From the NCBI GenBank assembly GCA_036389255.1, contig DASVQI010000006.1:186001-250000 (forward strand): 64,000 nucleotides of DNA, in the 5' to 3' direction. Each line of letters begins with the position of its first letter. Position 1 is the first letter of the stretch. Positions 31,750 through 40,732 of the stretch are shown piece by piece. The notes under the pieces are model-generated. The model saw only the letters and a program-made list of their open reading frames with translations, was not told where the DNA came from and did not search any database. Both the position numbers and the translations under genes were made by a program. This DNA is from JACVRN01 sp036389255. Lineage in GTDB: Bacteria > Acidobacteriota > Blastocatellia > Pyrinomonadales > Pyrinomonadaceae.

Positions 31750-33482
31750 TTTGAAACCTCCGAGGGAGGCGAAGTCGAAGGCGTTTGTTGAGGCGGCGCG
31801 TTCGGGCGCGTGCCCGTGAAGGAGCCCGGCGAGCGCCCAACGACCTGCACAGTGCCGCGCATCTCGTTGCCTGAGATTGTGCCTGTGAAGGTAGCTTCAG
31901 TGGTCTGTCCGCCGATGGTCAGAGGCGCTGTAAAGCGTATCTCGCCGCCTGCCCCTGCTGACGCGTTAGCTATCTCGGCTGAGCCGAGCGCGCCCTGTAT
32001 GGAGCCGCTCAGCCGCCCGCCCTGCTGCTCTAAGGTCAGCGTGGATGCTACGTCGCCTTCGCCCAGATTTATGTTGAGCGTCCATGTGCCGCTCGCGTTG
32101 ACGCCGGAAGCCGTAGCAGTAGCGGCGGGCGCAGAGGGTCTTAAATCCACCGGACGACCGTCAATAAAGACGTGCGCGATGCGCGCGCCCCTGTCGAAGA
32201 TGTCGCCGCGCGTGACGGTCAGGTTGGCAATCTTACCGGCTTCGATTGTGCCCAGCCGGTCTGCCACGCCGAATATCTCTGCGGGCCGAATCGTGAAGGC
32301 GCGCAGGGCCTCGTCTCGCGGCAAGCCCTGCTCTACAGCCTTCGCTGCGTTCTGTATAAAGTCGGCCATGTTCGTCATTGCGCCGGATTGGAAGGCGAAG
32401 CGCACGCCTGCCTGAGCCAGCCTGGAAGCCGTTCGCGGCGCATCCACGCGAGCGCGAAGGATGCGAAGCGGCTCAGGGTCTGCTTCAGCCGACTGCGCGG
32501 TGGCGCGTCGCGGGAAGTTGAGAGACAGAAGCACAGGCACATTACGCTCGCGCAGGCGGTCTGCGGCTCTCCAGCTTTCCGCGCCGCCCGCTATGAGGAG
32601 CCGCAGGTTGAACTCTTCGGCCAAATCAACTGCGCGTCGAATCTCCCGCTCGGTGTTGGCGAACATCACGACAGGCATCTCGCGCGTCAAAACGGGAAAG
32701 AGCGCCACCAGCGACCTGTCCTGTTCGGGACGCTTCAACCCTCTGGGGTTCTTCTCATAAATGAGGTTTGCCGTGCGAAGCCGCTCCGCGTCCAGAAGCA
32801 TCTGCCTGAGTGCAGAGAAGACGCCCAGCAGCGACGCCGGGTAAACTCCGGCGCGAAGCGGCGTAAAGCCCACGTGCATGGCTACAGGAGAGCGCAGCGT
32901 CATCTCCGTGGTAGTCGTCCCCGCCAGATTCACGAGCGCTGACTGGCCCATGAAGATGCCGTCGCGCGGCGAGGTGAGCGCCGCAGTGATGCCAGCGCTT
33001 CGCGCCGCTTCTATCTCCGCGCCGCCGGGGCGCACGTAGTCAACGGCCTGAACCTCGGGCTGTAGCCCCACGGGCTGCGTAGGATTCAGAGAAGAGAACT
33101 GCGAAGCCTGCTGAGGCGTGGACGGAGCAGCCTGAGCGCCGCCGCCTCCACCTGCGGGTCTTGCGCCCTGCTGCGCGGGCTGCTGTATGCCCAGACTCGT
33201 GTAGGCGTCAATCAAGCCCGGATAGACCGTCAATCCCGTGCCGTCTATCACTCGCGCGTCGGCAGGTGCGGCTACACCCGCGCCCACCGATTGAATCAAC
33301 CCGTTGCGAATGACCACCGTGCCTCGTTCAATCACGGGGCCGGAGACGGTCACGATTCGCGCGCCCGTGATGGCGTAAACGTCAATGGCGCTCTGTTGTG
33401 ACGGAAAGGCTGAAGCGAAAGATGACAGCAGGGACGCAATCAGGACTGCTGCGAAGTGAGTGTGAAAGCGATGCATTAGCAT
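31746..33482 (-). CDS. Secreted amidohydrolase-like protein with C-terminal beta domain (first in operon)
   Basis: This 578-residue protein has a signal peptide (AAVLIASLLSSFASAF), an amidohydrolase-like fold to about 440 and an added C-terminal beta-barrel-like domain (about 460-560: GTWTLNINLGEGD, LSGSIQGALG, GNEMRGTVQV). As in the third gene, the HxH after YPGLID is replaced (AYTSLG), so it is probably not a standard metalloenzyme. A Gln/Pro/Ala-rich insertion lies near 105-140. It is first in the operon and overlaps the next gene by 4 bases. The C-terminal domain may bind a lipid or small ligand; that is a guess from its strand pattern. Confidence 0.8.
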   Translation of the reverse strand: MLMHRFHTHFAAVLIASLLSSFASAFPSQQSAIDVYAITGARIVTVSGPVIERGTVVIRNGLIQSVGAGVAAPADARVIDGTGLTVYPGLIDAYTSLGIQQPAQQGARPAGGGGGAQAAPSTPQQASQFSSLNPTQPVGLQPEVQAVDYVRPGGAEIEAARSAGITAALTSPRDGIFMGQSALVNLAGTTTTEMTLRSPVAMHVGFTPLRAGVYPASLLGVFSALRQMLLDAERLRTANLIYEKNPRGLKRPEQDRSLVALFPVLTREMPVVMFANTEREIRRAVDLAEEFNLRLLIAGGAESWRAADRLRERNVPVLLSLNFPRRATAQSAEADPEPLRILRARVDAPRTASRLAQAGVRFAFQSGAMTNMADFIQNAAKAVEQGLPRDEALRAFTIRPAEIFGVADRLGTIEAGKIANLTVTRGDIFDRGARIAHVFIDGRPVDLRPSAPAATATASGVNASGTWTLNINLGEGDVASTLTLEQQGGRLSGSIQGALGSAEIANASAGAGGEIRFTAPLTIGGQTTEATFTGTISGNEMRGTVQVVGRSPGSFTGTRPNAPPQQTPSTSPPSEVSK

Positions 33483-33671
33483 AGACTCTGTTCTGGTTCA
33501 GGTTTAGTGAGCGAGCCGTTCGGATTGGCAAGAAGGCAGATGAAAAGCCGCAAGCGCCGCCGGAAAGAAGCGCTCTCGAACCGCCACGCTCGGATGCTAA
33601 ATTTTTACAGCAAAGAAGGGGATGAAAATCACACGCATATTAAAACAGGTGATTTCCGGTAGGCAAGAAAA

Positions 33672-33715
33672 ATGGGCATGCGCCCCGCACAATATTGTGC
33701 GGGGCGCATGCCCAT
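33672..33715. terminator. 44-bp perfect palindrome, probable terminator of the Cys-rich lipoprotein gene
   Basis: The arms 33672-33693 and 33694-33715 are perfect 22-base inverted copies with no spacer. On the minus strand the stem is followed by TTTTCTTG, so it can act as an intrinsic terminator for the lipoprotein gene ending at 33763. It is unusually long for that purpose. Confidence 0.7.
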
Positions 33716-33762
33716 CTAATCATTCAAGCCGTCTTCGGCCCGGTTAAAGCTCGCGCAGAGCT

Positions 33763-34206
33763 TTAGGACTTCTTCGGCGGTTGCACGTTACCCTGACCGC
33801 ATCCGGCCGTATTCTGATTGCCGGTCGAAGCTGTCTTGCCGGACGTGGAGCAGCAGGCCGCGCCTTCCTTGCCTTCTCTGGCACAGCACTCGGACTTGCC
33901 GTCCTTCATAGAAGAGCATGCCTCGCCCGCGCCGCAGCAGCCCTTGCCGTCCTTGCTGTTGCAGACCATTCCGGCAGCCGAGCACTTGCAGCCCTCATTC
34001 GTCCCGCCTGTCGTGCTGGTAGGCTCGGCGTTAGCCCTGACCATGTTCGCGTTGTTGGCATTCGGGGTGGTCGCAGCCCTGTTGGCGTTCGCGGCATTCG
34101 AGGTATTGCCTGTGTTGCCCGTGTTGCCGGTATTGGTATTGGCGGCCGTGCAGCCTGCCATGACGAGCAGTACGAAAGCCAGTAACGCTGCTAATTTAAT
34201 CTTCAT
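33763..34206 (-). CDS. Cys-rich lipoprotein
   Basis: This 147-residue protein has a lipoprotein signal ending LLVMAGC (Cys at about 19). A low-complexity Asn/Thr/Gly linker (NTGNTGNTGNTSNAANAN) follows, then a Cys-rich domain with about a dozen Cys in CC and CxC pairs (CKCSAAGMVC, KGCCGAGEAC, ECCAREG, ACCSTSG). It is probably membrane-anchored with a disulfide-rich or metal-binding head. No family is recognised. It is monocistronic, with a strong palindromic terminator downstream. Confidence 0.72.
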   Translation of the reverse strand: MKIKLAALLAFVLLVMAGCTAANTNTGNTGNTGNTSNAANANRAATTPNANNANMVRANAEPTSTTGGTNEGCKCSAAGMVCNSKDGKGCCGAGEACSSMKDGKSECCAREGKEGAACCSTSGKTASTGNQNTAGCGQGNVQPPKKS

Positions 34207-34472
34207 GCGAATTCTCTCCTGTTAATCACCATCGTCGGGTGAAAAGCTCTTGGGTCTCTCAGATTCAGGCTAAAACTTAAAGAAGATGCCTTGAAAAACC
34301 GACTTGACGGAAATGCTATGGATGACAACCCGAGTCCGGCGCGCTCTCTTTTCAGCAAGGGAAGAAAAGCGTCGAATACGCACCGGCATTCCCTCAGGAT
34401 GGCGGAAATGGTAATTGATTTATCACATCCGCGCAAGTCTTAATTTCAACTGAGCCCAGCCGCCTGCGGCCT

Positions 34473-34760
34473 TTACCACTTGACGGAGCCCTCTTTGGAG
34501 GCGTCAATCTGGGCAAGGTCTTGCCCTTCGTTGAAGAAGAAGATTTTCATGTTCTCGAACAGAAAATCGTGCGCCTCCGGGTTGGAGAGGTCAAGGCCGA
34601 AGTGGTTTATGAGCTGGTTCTGCTTTTGCAGCCAATCGGCCCAGCACGGCTGGCAGACCTCCGCCCCGACCCTGCGCCCCAAATCCGTAGGAATTGGCGC
34701 GTACCCGAGCGACGGCCTCTGATTCCCACACCGCTTACATTTAATTGTTTCAGCAGACAT
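34473..34760 (-). CDS. YggX-like Fe(2+)-trafficking/oxidative protection protein
   Basis: This 95-residue protein has CKRCGNQRP at the N-terminus, WADWLQKQNQLINHFGLDLS in the middle and HDFLFENMKIFFF near the end, which fits the YggX family (Fe(2+)-trafficking protein). It has extra Cys pairs (CKRC and CQPC) forming a zinc ribbon, which classical YggX lacks. The Met at 34758-34760 is preferred because GAGGAG lies at a proper distance. It lies 72 bases downstream of the peroxiredoxin gene, consistent with a shared oxidative-stress theme. Confidence 0.7.
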   Translation of the reverse strand: MSAETIKCKRCGNQRPSLGYAPIPTDLGRRVGAEVCQPCWADWLQKQNQLINHFGLDLSNPEAHDFLFENMKIFFFNEGQDLAQIDASKEGSVKW

Positions 34761-34778
34761 CCTTTGACTCCTCAACTC

Positions 34779-34827
34779 AGTTTTCAGAAAAAGCAAACTT
34801 GTCTTCTTGCTGAGAACTGAAAACTGT
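34779..34827. repeat. Heptad-repeat hairpin between peroxiredoxin and YggX-like genes
   Basis: CAGTTTTCAG (34779-34788) and CTGAAAACTG (34818-34827) are perfect inverted copies. The right side reads as heptads CTGAGAA CTGAAAA CTG and the left as CAGTTTT CAGAAAA. It lies in the 72-base gap between two minus-strand genes. Confidence 0.6.
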
Positions 34828-34832
34828 TCCTC

Positions 34833-35318
34833 TTACTTATTACTTGCCACAGCCTCTTTTATAGCAGCTATGATACGGTCATCGCGAGGCGGAAAGAGGC
34901 TCAAGGGCTGTACCTTCTTGTAGCTGATTATGCCGCTTGAGTTGATGACCACGACGGCGCGAGCCGAGCGATGCGGCAGCCACGAGCGCACGCCGTAGGC
35001 TTTTATGACCTCTTCCTGCGGATCTGCAAGGAGCGGAAACGGCAGGTTGTGTTTGGCTGCGAATCCCTTGTGTGATTCCACCGTGTCGGTCGAGATGCCT
35101 ACGATGCGCGCGCCCGTGGCAACGTAATCGCTCCACTTGTCGCGCACGGAGCACATCTGTTTCGTACAGACGGGCGTGTTGTCGCCCGGATAAAAGAGCA
35201 GGACGACCGTTTCGCCCTTATGCTCGGACAAGCGCCAGTTGCGTCCCTCTGCGTCGGGCAGGGAGAAGTCCGGCGCTCGTTCCCCGACATTAACTCCGGC
35301 CTTAGAAGCCTCGCTCAA
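34833..35318 (-). CDS. Thioredoxin-dependent peroxiredoxin (PrxQ/BCP type)
   Basis: This 161-residue cytoplasmic protein reduces peroxides with electrons from thioredoxin. Peroxidatic C51 is in GDNTPVCTKQMC, with resolving C56 five residues on, as in the PrxQ subgroup. The fold markers APDFSLPD near the start and the catalytic Thr (T48) and Arg are present. It is divergent from the pepE gene across a 252-base region with no other feature I can support. Confidence 0.93.
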   Translation of the reverse strand: MSEASKAGVNVGERAPDFSLPDAEGRNWRLSEHKGETVVLLFYPGDNTPVCTKQMCSVRDKWSDYVATGARIVGISTDTVESHKGFAAKHNLPFPLLADPQEEVIKAYGVRSWLPHRSARAVVVINSSGIISYKKVQPLSLFPPRDDRIIAAIKEAVASNK

Positions 35319-35570
35319 ATTCTCTCCACCTTTCGTCGCTGCAAGAGAGCATACAGCACCCGCGCCTCAAAGCATTGCGCCTCAAAAGGGCGCGAGCGCT
35401 CTTCTCTACACGTTGCAGTCGCTATCTTCTATCGCGTAAGCTTTATTTATATAACAGCCGGTCGGCTCTTTTTCAAATTCAAGGAGACGTGATAAAGATT
35501 TATCCGCCCCGCGCGGGAGGAATCGGGACTTCTAAATTTCTTGCCACTGGCTCGCGCGCCCTGAAGAGAT

Positions 35571-36287
35571 ATGTCACATAGAAGGTTACTGCTGCTGAGC
35601 AATTCATCGAACTACGGTGAAGAGTACCTGCGCTATCCCTTGAGCTATATCAGGAGCTTTCTGGGCGCGGAGTGCAAGCGCGTGCTTTTTGTGCCTTACG
35701 CGGGCGTGCGCCTGACTTACGACGATTACGCCGGGCGGGTGCGCGAGCGGTTCAAGGAGATTGGCTACCATCTGGATTCCGTGCACGAGTCGGGCGACCC
35801 CCTGCGCGCAGTCGAAGAAGCGGAAGCCATAGCCGTAGGCGGCGGCAACACCTTTCACCTGCTGCGAGGTCTTTACGAAGCGAACCTCTTGGAAGCCATA
35901 CGCGAGCGCGTCTCAGACGGCATGCCCTATATCGGCTGGAGCGCAGGCTCTAACGTGGCCTGCCCGACGATTAAGACCACCAACGACATGCCTATAGTAG
36001 AGCCGCCTAGCTTCAAAGCTCTGGCGCTCGTCCCGTTTCAAATCAACCCGCACTACACGGACGGGCGCGTGCCGAATCACAACGGCGAGACACGCATGGA
36101 GCGCCTCCTTGAGTTCGTAGAAGCCAACCCCGGCGTCACTGTCGTAGGTCTCAAAGAAGGTTCCGCGTTGAGAATAGAGGGCTCAGAGGTGAAGCTGCTC
36201 GGTGAGAAAAGCGCGCTCGTCTTTCTCAAGGGGCAGGAGGTTGCAGAGTACGGCCCGCAGGACTCGCTTCAGTTTCTTTTGCAATGA
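35571..36287 (+). CDS. pepE: Dipeptidase E (alpha-aspartyl dipeptidase)
   Basis: This 238-residue S51-family peptidase hydrolyses Asp-Xaa dipeptides. Markers: GGGNTFHLLRGL (90-101), nucleophile S124 in GWSAGSN, and the His in NPHYTDG (H161). Length and layout are those of E. coli and Salmonella PepE. It precedes thyA by 24 bases on the same strand. Confidence 0.93.
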   Translation: MSHRRLLLLSNSSNYGEEYLRYPLSYIRSFLGAECKRVLFVPYAGVRLTYDDYAGRVRERFKEIGYHLDSVHESGDPLRAVEEAEAIAVGGGNTFHLLRGLYEANLLEAIRERVSDGMPYIGWSAGSNVACPTIKTTNDMPIVEPPSFKALALVPFQINPHYTDGRVPNHNGETRMERLLEFVEANPGVTVVGLKEGSALRIEGSEVKLLGEKSALVFLKGQEVAEYGPQDSLQFLLQ

Positions 36288-36311
36288 GAGTCGCAGAACT
36301 CTTTGGGACTT

Positions 36312-37160
36312 ATGAAACAGTATCAAGACCTTCTCAAATCAATCCTGACGCACGGCACCGAACACGAAGACCGCACCGGCGTAGGAACCATCTCGCACTT
36401 CGGCTATCAAACCAGATTCGACCTGCGCGAAGGCTTTCCACTTGTGACGACCAAGCGCGTGCCCTTCCGTTGGGTGGCTGAAGAACTGTTCTGGTTCTTG
36501 TCTGGCGACACGAACGAAGCCAACTTGCGCGCCAAGGGCGTGGACATCTGGAAGGAGTGGGCGGACGAGGAACACACCAGCCGCTTCGGCAGAGAGGCGG
36601 GCGACCTCGGCCCCATCTATGGTTATCTCTGGCGCTCGTTCGGCGGCAACTACCCTGCGCGAGACGGCGTGGATCAGATAGCCCGGCTCATCAGCGAGAT
36701 TGAAAGAAATCCTAACTCGCGGCGGTTGATTGTCACGGGCTGGGATCCGAGAGAGTGCGACCGCGTTGACCTTCCGCCGTGCCACACGCTCTTTCAGTTC
36801 AAGATAGAGAGCGCCCGCGTGCTTCATTGCCAGCTCTATCAACGCTCGGCAGATGCTTTCCTTGGCGTGCCCTTCAACATAAGCTCATACGCTCTGCTGA
36901 CGCACATGGTCGCGCACGTGTGCGGGCTTGAGGTGGGCAACTTCATATACACGCTGGGCGATTATCACATCTACAGGAATCACCTTGAGCAGGTGGAAGA
37001 GTTGCTGCGCCGGGAGCCTCTGCCTTTGCCGAGACTTGAGATTAAGGACGAAGGAGATGAGCTTCGCGGCCTCGAAGGGCTGCTCAAGGTGCGCTATGAA
37101 AACCTGAACCTCATCGGCTATCGCTCGCACAGCAAATTGGCCGCGCCCGTGGCCGTGTAG
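36312..37160 (+). CDS. thyA: Thymidylate synthase
   Basis: This 282-residue enzyme converts dUMP to dTMP with methylene-tetrahydrofolate. Nucleophile C157 is in PPCHTLFQF; the folate/dUMP segment GDYHIYRNH and the N-terminal RTGVGT are present. I chose ATG at 36312; an in-frame TTG 9 bases upstream is possible. It is followed 39 bases later by dihydrofolate reductase, which recycles the dihydrofolate it produces, a standard pairing. Confidence 0.96.
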   Translation: MKQYQDLLKSILTHGTEHEDRTGVGTISHFGYQTRFDLREGFPLVTTKRVPFRWVAEELFWFLSGDTNEANLRAKGVDIWKEWADEEHTSRFGREAGDLGPIYGYLWRSFGGNYPARDGVDQIARLISEIERNPNSRRLIVTGWDPRECDRVDLPPCHTLFQFKIESARVLHCQLYQRSADAFLGVPFNISSYALLTHMVAHVCGLEVGNFIYTLGDYHIYRNHLEQVEELLRREPLPLPRLEIKDEGDELRGLEGLLKVRYENLNLIGYRSHSKLAAPVAV

Positions 37161-37199
37161 CATTCGATTTCGGACAATGAAAGAGATTCAAGAGAGGCT

Positions 37200-37679
37200 A
37201 TGGCAATCATAGGAATAGTCGCGGTAGATAGGCAGGGCGCTATAGGAAAGCATGGCACTCTCCCGTGGCACTATTCCGCAGACCTGAAGTTCTTCAAATC
37301 GCAGACGACCGGCGCGGCCTGCGTCATGGGCTACAGGACTTGGGAGTCGCTCAAGCGCCCGCTCCCCAACCGCCTCAACATAGTCCTGAGCCGTTCCAGA
37401 GACGTAGAGCCGCAGGATGGCGTCGTACTCCTCAGAGACAGCCGTATGGTTCTCTCTCTCGCTTCATATCTCAACTGCGACCTTTTCATAATCGGAGGCG
37501 CAGAGGTCTTCAAAGCCTTCTCTCTGGAGATAGAGCGGTGGGTCGTGACGGAGGTTCCGCTCACGGTAGAAGAGGCGGACACCTTCATGCCGAAAGATTT
37601 TCTGCGCGGCTTCGCGGCTGTGGACTCCCTGAAGCTTGAAGAAGAGTTGCGGGTCACTTTTTATCAGCGCGGCGGATAA
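37200..37679 (+). CDS. folA: Dihydrofolate reductase
   Basis: This 159-residue enzyme reduces dihydrofolate to tetrahydrofolate with NADPH. Family markers are the N-terminal IGIVAVDRQGAIGKHGTLPW loop, MGYRTWESL and the IIGGAEVF segment. It sits directly downstream of thyA, together completing the thymidylate cycle. Confidence 0.95.
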   Translation: MAIIGIVAVDRQGAIGKHGTLPWHYSADLKFFKSQTTGAACVMGYRTWESLKRPLPNRLNIVLSRSRDVEPQDGVVLLRDSRMVLSLASYLNCDLFIIGGAEVFKAFSLEIERWVVTEVPLTVEEADTFMPKDFLRGFAAVDSLKLEEELRVTFYQRGG

Positions 37680-37727
37680 TTCCGAGCGGGCTTAGTAGTC
37701 TCAGGTTTGAAAGCTCGGAAGCTCTTC

Positions 37728-38747
37728 TTACTCGAAATCCCTGATATCTCTGAACGGCCTCTGGCTGTCCGTGAAGTCCGGGCGGTAGTAGTGCGCTGCA
37801 CCATCGTACTCCTGCATCCATCCCTCTTCCATCCCCAATTCATCGAGTATGGAAAGCGCGCGGAGCCATTCCGACTCCGTGATGCGACGCGAGAGCAGCA
37901 CGTAACGCTCGTCCGTAGCCGCTCTGTTCGTGGCGTAATACTGCGCCATGAGCGAGATTGCTACGCGCGGGCTTAAAGAGTTTCTAATCCATGTGAGCGA
38001 TTCCTTCACCCCGGCCACGTCGTTCGGAAGAACCAGCAGGCGTATGACCATGCCGCGCCTGATGAGACCGTTTGCGTCGAAGATGAGCTCGTCTCCCATC
38101 TGCCTGTACATCTCCGTGACGGCGCGGCGCGCGTGCAGGGTGTAGTCGGGCACCTTTGAATAGGTGTAGCCGTCTTCGCTATCAGCGTACTTCAAGTCTG
38201 GAAGATAAACGTCAACTATGCCGTCCAGCAGTCGCAGGACTTCCACGGAATCATAGGCGTTCGTGTTGTAGACGATTGGAAGATGAAGGCCGCGCTCGGC
38301 CGCCATCAGGATGGAGCGGGCCATCTGAGGGACGAAATGAGTGGGCGAGACGAAGTTTATGTTGTGGCAGCCCTTCTCCTGAAGCTCAAGCATCATCTCG
38401 CAGAGACGTTCTTGCGAGACTTCGTTTCTCTTCTGCTCCTTGTGCGTCTGAGAAATCTGGTAGTTCTGGCAATAGACGCACCTGAGATTGCAGTTGCCGA
38501 AGAAGATGTTGCCAGCGCCGTTCGTGCCTACGAGCGCTGGCTCTTCGCCAAAGTGCTGCGTGTAGGACGAGACTACCGGAAGCCTGCCGGAATAGCATCT
38601 GGCCAACTCGTCCTTCATCCTGTCATTACCGCAATCGAGCGGGCAGACGGTACAGCTAAACAGCAAATTTTCGAGAGCTTGCACCCTTTCCTCAAGCTCT
38701 CCCGATTCGTACAAAATCAAGTAAGATGGCTTATAACCTGCTTCCAT
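37728..38747 (-). CDS. PflA-like radical SAM protein
   Basis: This 339-residue protein has the radical SAM triad C86xxxC90xxC93 (CNLRCVYC) that binds a 4Fe-4S cluster and SAM. An extra N-terminal Cys group (C32, C35, C39, C51) could hold a second cluster. The sequence matches the pyruvate-formate-lyase-activating-like uncharacterised family rather than true PflA. The barrel continues through YNTNAYDS and YLPDLKYAD. The substrate is unknown. It is divergent from the sigma-like gene. Confidence 0.82.
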   Translation of the reverse strand: MEAGYKPSYLILYESGELEERVQALENLLFSCTVCPLDCGNDRMKDELARCYSGRLPVVSSYTQHFGEEPALVGTNGAGNIFFGNCNLRCVYCQNYQISQTHKEQKRNEVSQERLCEMMLELQEKGCHNINFVSPTHFVPQMARSILMAAERGLHLPIVYNTNAYDSVEVLRLLDGIVDVYLPDLKYADSEDGYTYSKVPDYTLHARRAVTEMYRQMGDELIFDANGLIRRGMVIRLLVLPNDVAGVKESLTWIRNSLSPRVAISLMAQYYATNRAATDERYVLLSRRITESEWLRALSILDELGMEEGWMQEYDGAAHYYRPDFTDSQRPFRDIRDFE

Positions 38748-38840
38748 AATTACCCTCTGCTCTCGTCTAAAACAACCTTTGCGGACTCCGATTATCTCAC
38801 CCTTCAGGCTGAATTATATTCCGAATTTAAGCTGTCTGTA

Positions 38841-39581
38841 ATGCACAAAAATCTCGAATCGTCATTCCAGTTTGTTAAGGATTCGTATAAGCTAGCCATC
38901 ACTTTCCGTAGCGGCGCGCTGAAGCCAAAGTGCAACGTACAGAACAATGGCCACCTTTGTCTAGCGATTATCGGTACTCACGTGAATCAGCATCGAGACA
39001 TAGACGAGACGCCCTGGTGGGAACAAGAATTACCGACTATTCAACGTGAGCACGGCGCGTATCTATCGCGGCATTTGCCCGCCTTGAGCGCGGATCACGA
39101 CGACCTTATGAATGATACGTTGTTTGCGCTTATCAAGCATATAGGCAGCCACTCTTCAGCATTGCCAGCGTCGTGGTTTCGGCCTGACCCTCCGGAAATC
39201 GAAGAAGAGCGGCTGCGCCTTCGCAAGCTGGCGATGCTCATTCTCAGGCGAAGAATCGCAGATCTTTTCCGAAGACGCGCGCCTCTGGTAAACTTATCCG
39301 CAATCGAGGACAGCGTACAGGATATAGCAGATCCACACGCGCCTTCACCTGAGCGGCAGATACTGCTTGTGCGTATCCTCGAAGTTACACGGTCAATCCT
39401 TGACGAAATTAAACCCGAGGATAGAGACTTGATTGCGCTCATAGCCAAAGATAACAACCTGCGCGAGAAGCTCAAGCCGCGCGAACGCCAGCGCCTTCAC
39501 CGAGCCCGTGTAAAACTCAGAGATGAAATCGCTCGCAGGCTGGGGGTTGATGTCTCAGAACTGCTGCGGAACAACCCCTAG
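38841..39581 (+). CDS. Sigma-70-like transcription factor (ECF-type, divergent)
   Basis: This protein of about 246 residues has a region-2-like segment (YLSRHLPALSADHDDLMNDT followed by LFALIKHI) and a long Arg-rich segment (LRLRKLAMLILRRRIADLFRRR) recalling ECF sigma factors. The C-terminal part (ERQRLHRARVKLRDEIARRL) resembles a degraded region 4. The start is uncertain: the ATG at 38841 has no strong ribosome site, and a GTG at 38982 is also in frame. It lies 23 bases before a phosphoesterase gene, so they form an operon. Target promoters are unknown. Confidence 0.6.
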   Translation: MHKNLESSFQFVKDSYKLAITFRSGALKPKCNVQNNGHLCLAIIGTHVNQHRDIDETPWWEQELPTIQREHGAYLSRHLPALSADHDDLMNDTLFALIKHIGSHSSALPASWFRPDPPEIEEERLRLRKLAMLILRRRIADLFRRRAPLVNLSAIEDSVQDIADPHAPSPERQILLVRILEVTRSILDEIKPEDRDLIALIAKDNNLREKLKPRERQRLHRARVKLRDEIARRLGVDVSELLRNNP

Positions 39582-39604
39582 TCGCTTTCGAAAAGGAGAG
39601 CCTC

Positions 39605-40732
39605 GTGGACGACTTCACACCTTTCTTACAGATAATTCACATCTCGGATCTTCATGTCTGTGACCCCAAGAGCCGAAATGCGGTCGCGATGCGTGGCTGG
39701 GTTCGAAAACTGCGAAAACGAATGCCGTTTATGGCCACACTTATCGAAGACGGAATGGCCCCGCACGACCCTCTGGCCGTCAACCTGTTCATTAAATTTC
39801 TGGATGAGATTACTGTCCAAGATTCAGCGTGGTCTAAGTGCAGCGCATGGGTCGTTGACACCGGCGACCTTACAAGTCTTGGTGACCCGGACTCATTAGA
39901 CCTAGGCCGAACATATCTGAACGAGGTGGCGAAAGTTTGTCCGCAGGTGGCCTCGATTTATGGAAATCATGACGCCTGGCCGGGGACGCTTCCGCTATTT
40001 GCGCCGAACTCCGCGTTTGAAAGTCAACCCGGAGTGTTGACTGCGCGACACTTCACCGTAGCGGCTCCGGGCCTTGCGCTGCGCGCCCCAATCCCCCACG
40101 GCGGAGGCGAGGTGCTGCTCTATTTCGTTGACAGCATAAGACACGGTCGCTGGGATAACCTACTTGCTCTGGGGAAGGTGCCTGACCCTCAACTCGACGC
40201 GCTCAAGACATTGATAGACCAAAACCACGCGCCTGACCGGCGAGACTTTCGAATACTGGCGGTACATCATCCGGTTCACTACCCGCCGCCGCGAAAGAGC
40301 ACGCATATGTCTATGAGTAACGATAGCGATGTTGCGAAAGTACTGGACACGCCGAGTCCCAAAGGTGCTTATCCGTTGGCCCACATGGTTCTCAGTGGCC
40401 ATACCCATAATCTCTTTCCGAAACACGGGGAACTGCCACTTCAGCCATCTCTGTGCCTTCACCCAGACCTCGGAGACGAGGAGTGTCAACTTGTAGTTGG
40501 GACATTGATGCAGCTAGACAAGTACAATAAGCGCAAAGGCTGGCCGCATCAGTGTGAGGTTCTGCGGTTATATTATTCGAAGAGCGATTCCTCGGTTTTG
40601 TTGATTGAGCGGCTCCTGGCTGCGCGAAAGTCAGGAGCCGCCTATAGGGGAACCGGAATCGGCCCATACGAATTTGTGACGCTCAAGCCGGACAACAGGG
40701 CGGCAGAAGAGATTACCTTTAAGGTACACTGA
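39605..40732 (+). CDS. Calcineurin-like metallophosphoesterase
   Basis: This 375-residue protein starts at GTG after AAGGAG. The dinuclear metal motifs are visible: DLH (HISDLHVCD), GDLTS (VVDTGDLT), GNHDAW, AVHHPVHYP and GHTHN. This is the complete set for a calcineurin-type phosphoesterase acting on nucleotides, nucleic acids or phosphoproteins. It has no export signal. It is coupled with a sigma-like gene upstream and its 3' end overlaps a convergent unknown gene by 14 bases. The substrate is unknown. Confidence 0.85.
   Translation: MDDFTPFLQIIHISDLHVCDPKSRNAVAMRGWVRKLRKRMPFMATLIEDGMAPHDPLAVNLFIKFLDEITVQDSAWSKCSAWVVDTGDLTSLGDPDSLDLGRTYLNEVAKVCPQVASIYGNHDAWPGTLPLFAPNSAFESQPGVLTARHFTVAAPGLALRAPIPHGGGEVLLYFVDSIRHGRWDNLLALGKVPDPQLDALKTLIDQNHAPDRRDFRILAVHHPVHYPPPRKSTHMSMSNDSDVAKVLDTPSPKGAYPLAHMVLSGHTHNLFPKHGELPLQPSLCLHPDLGDEECQLVVGTLMQLDKYNKRKGWPHQCEVLRLYYSKSDSSVLLIERLLAARKSGAAYRGTGIGPYEFVTLKPDNRAAEEITFKVH

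Noticed and set aside
34203..34436. Minus-strand frame just upstream of the Cys-rich lipoprotein
   Set aside because: No ribosome site, irregular composition and overlap with the lipoprotein start region; more likely its promoter region.
38283..38840. N-terminal extension of the sigma-like protein
   Set aside because: It runs antisense through the radical SAM gene; the coding-like part begins after the shared upstream region.
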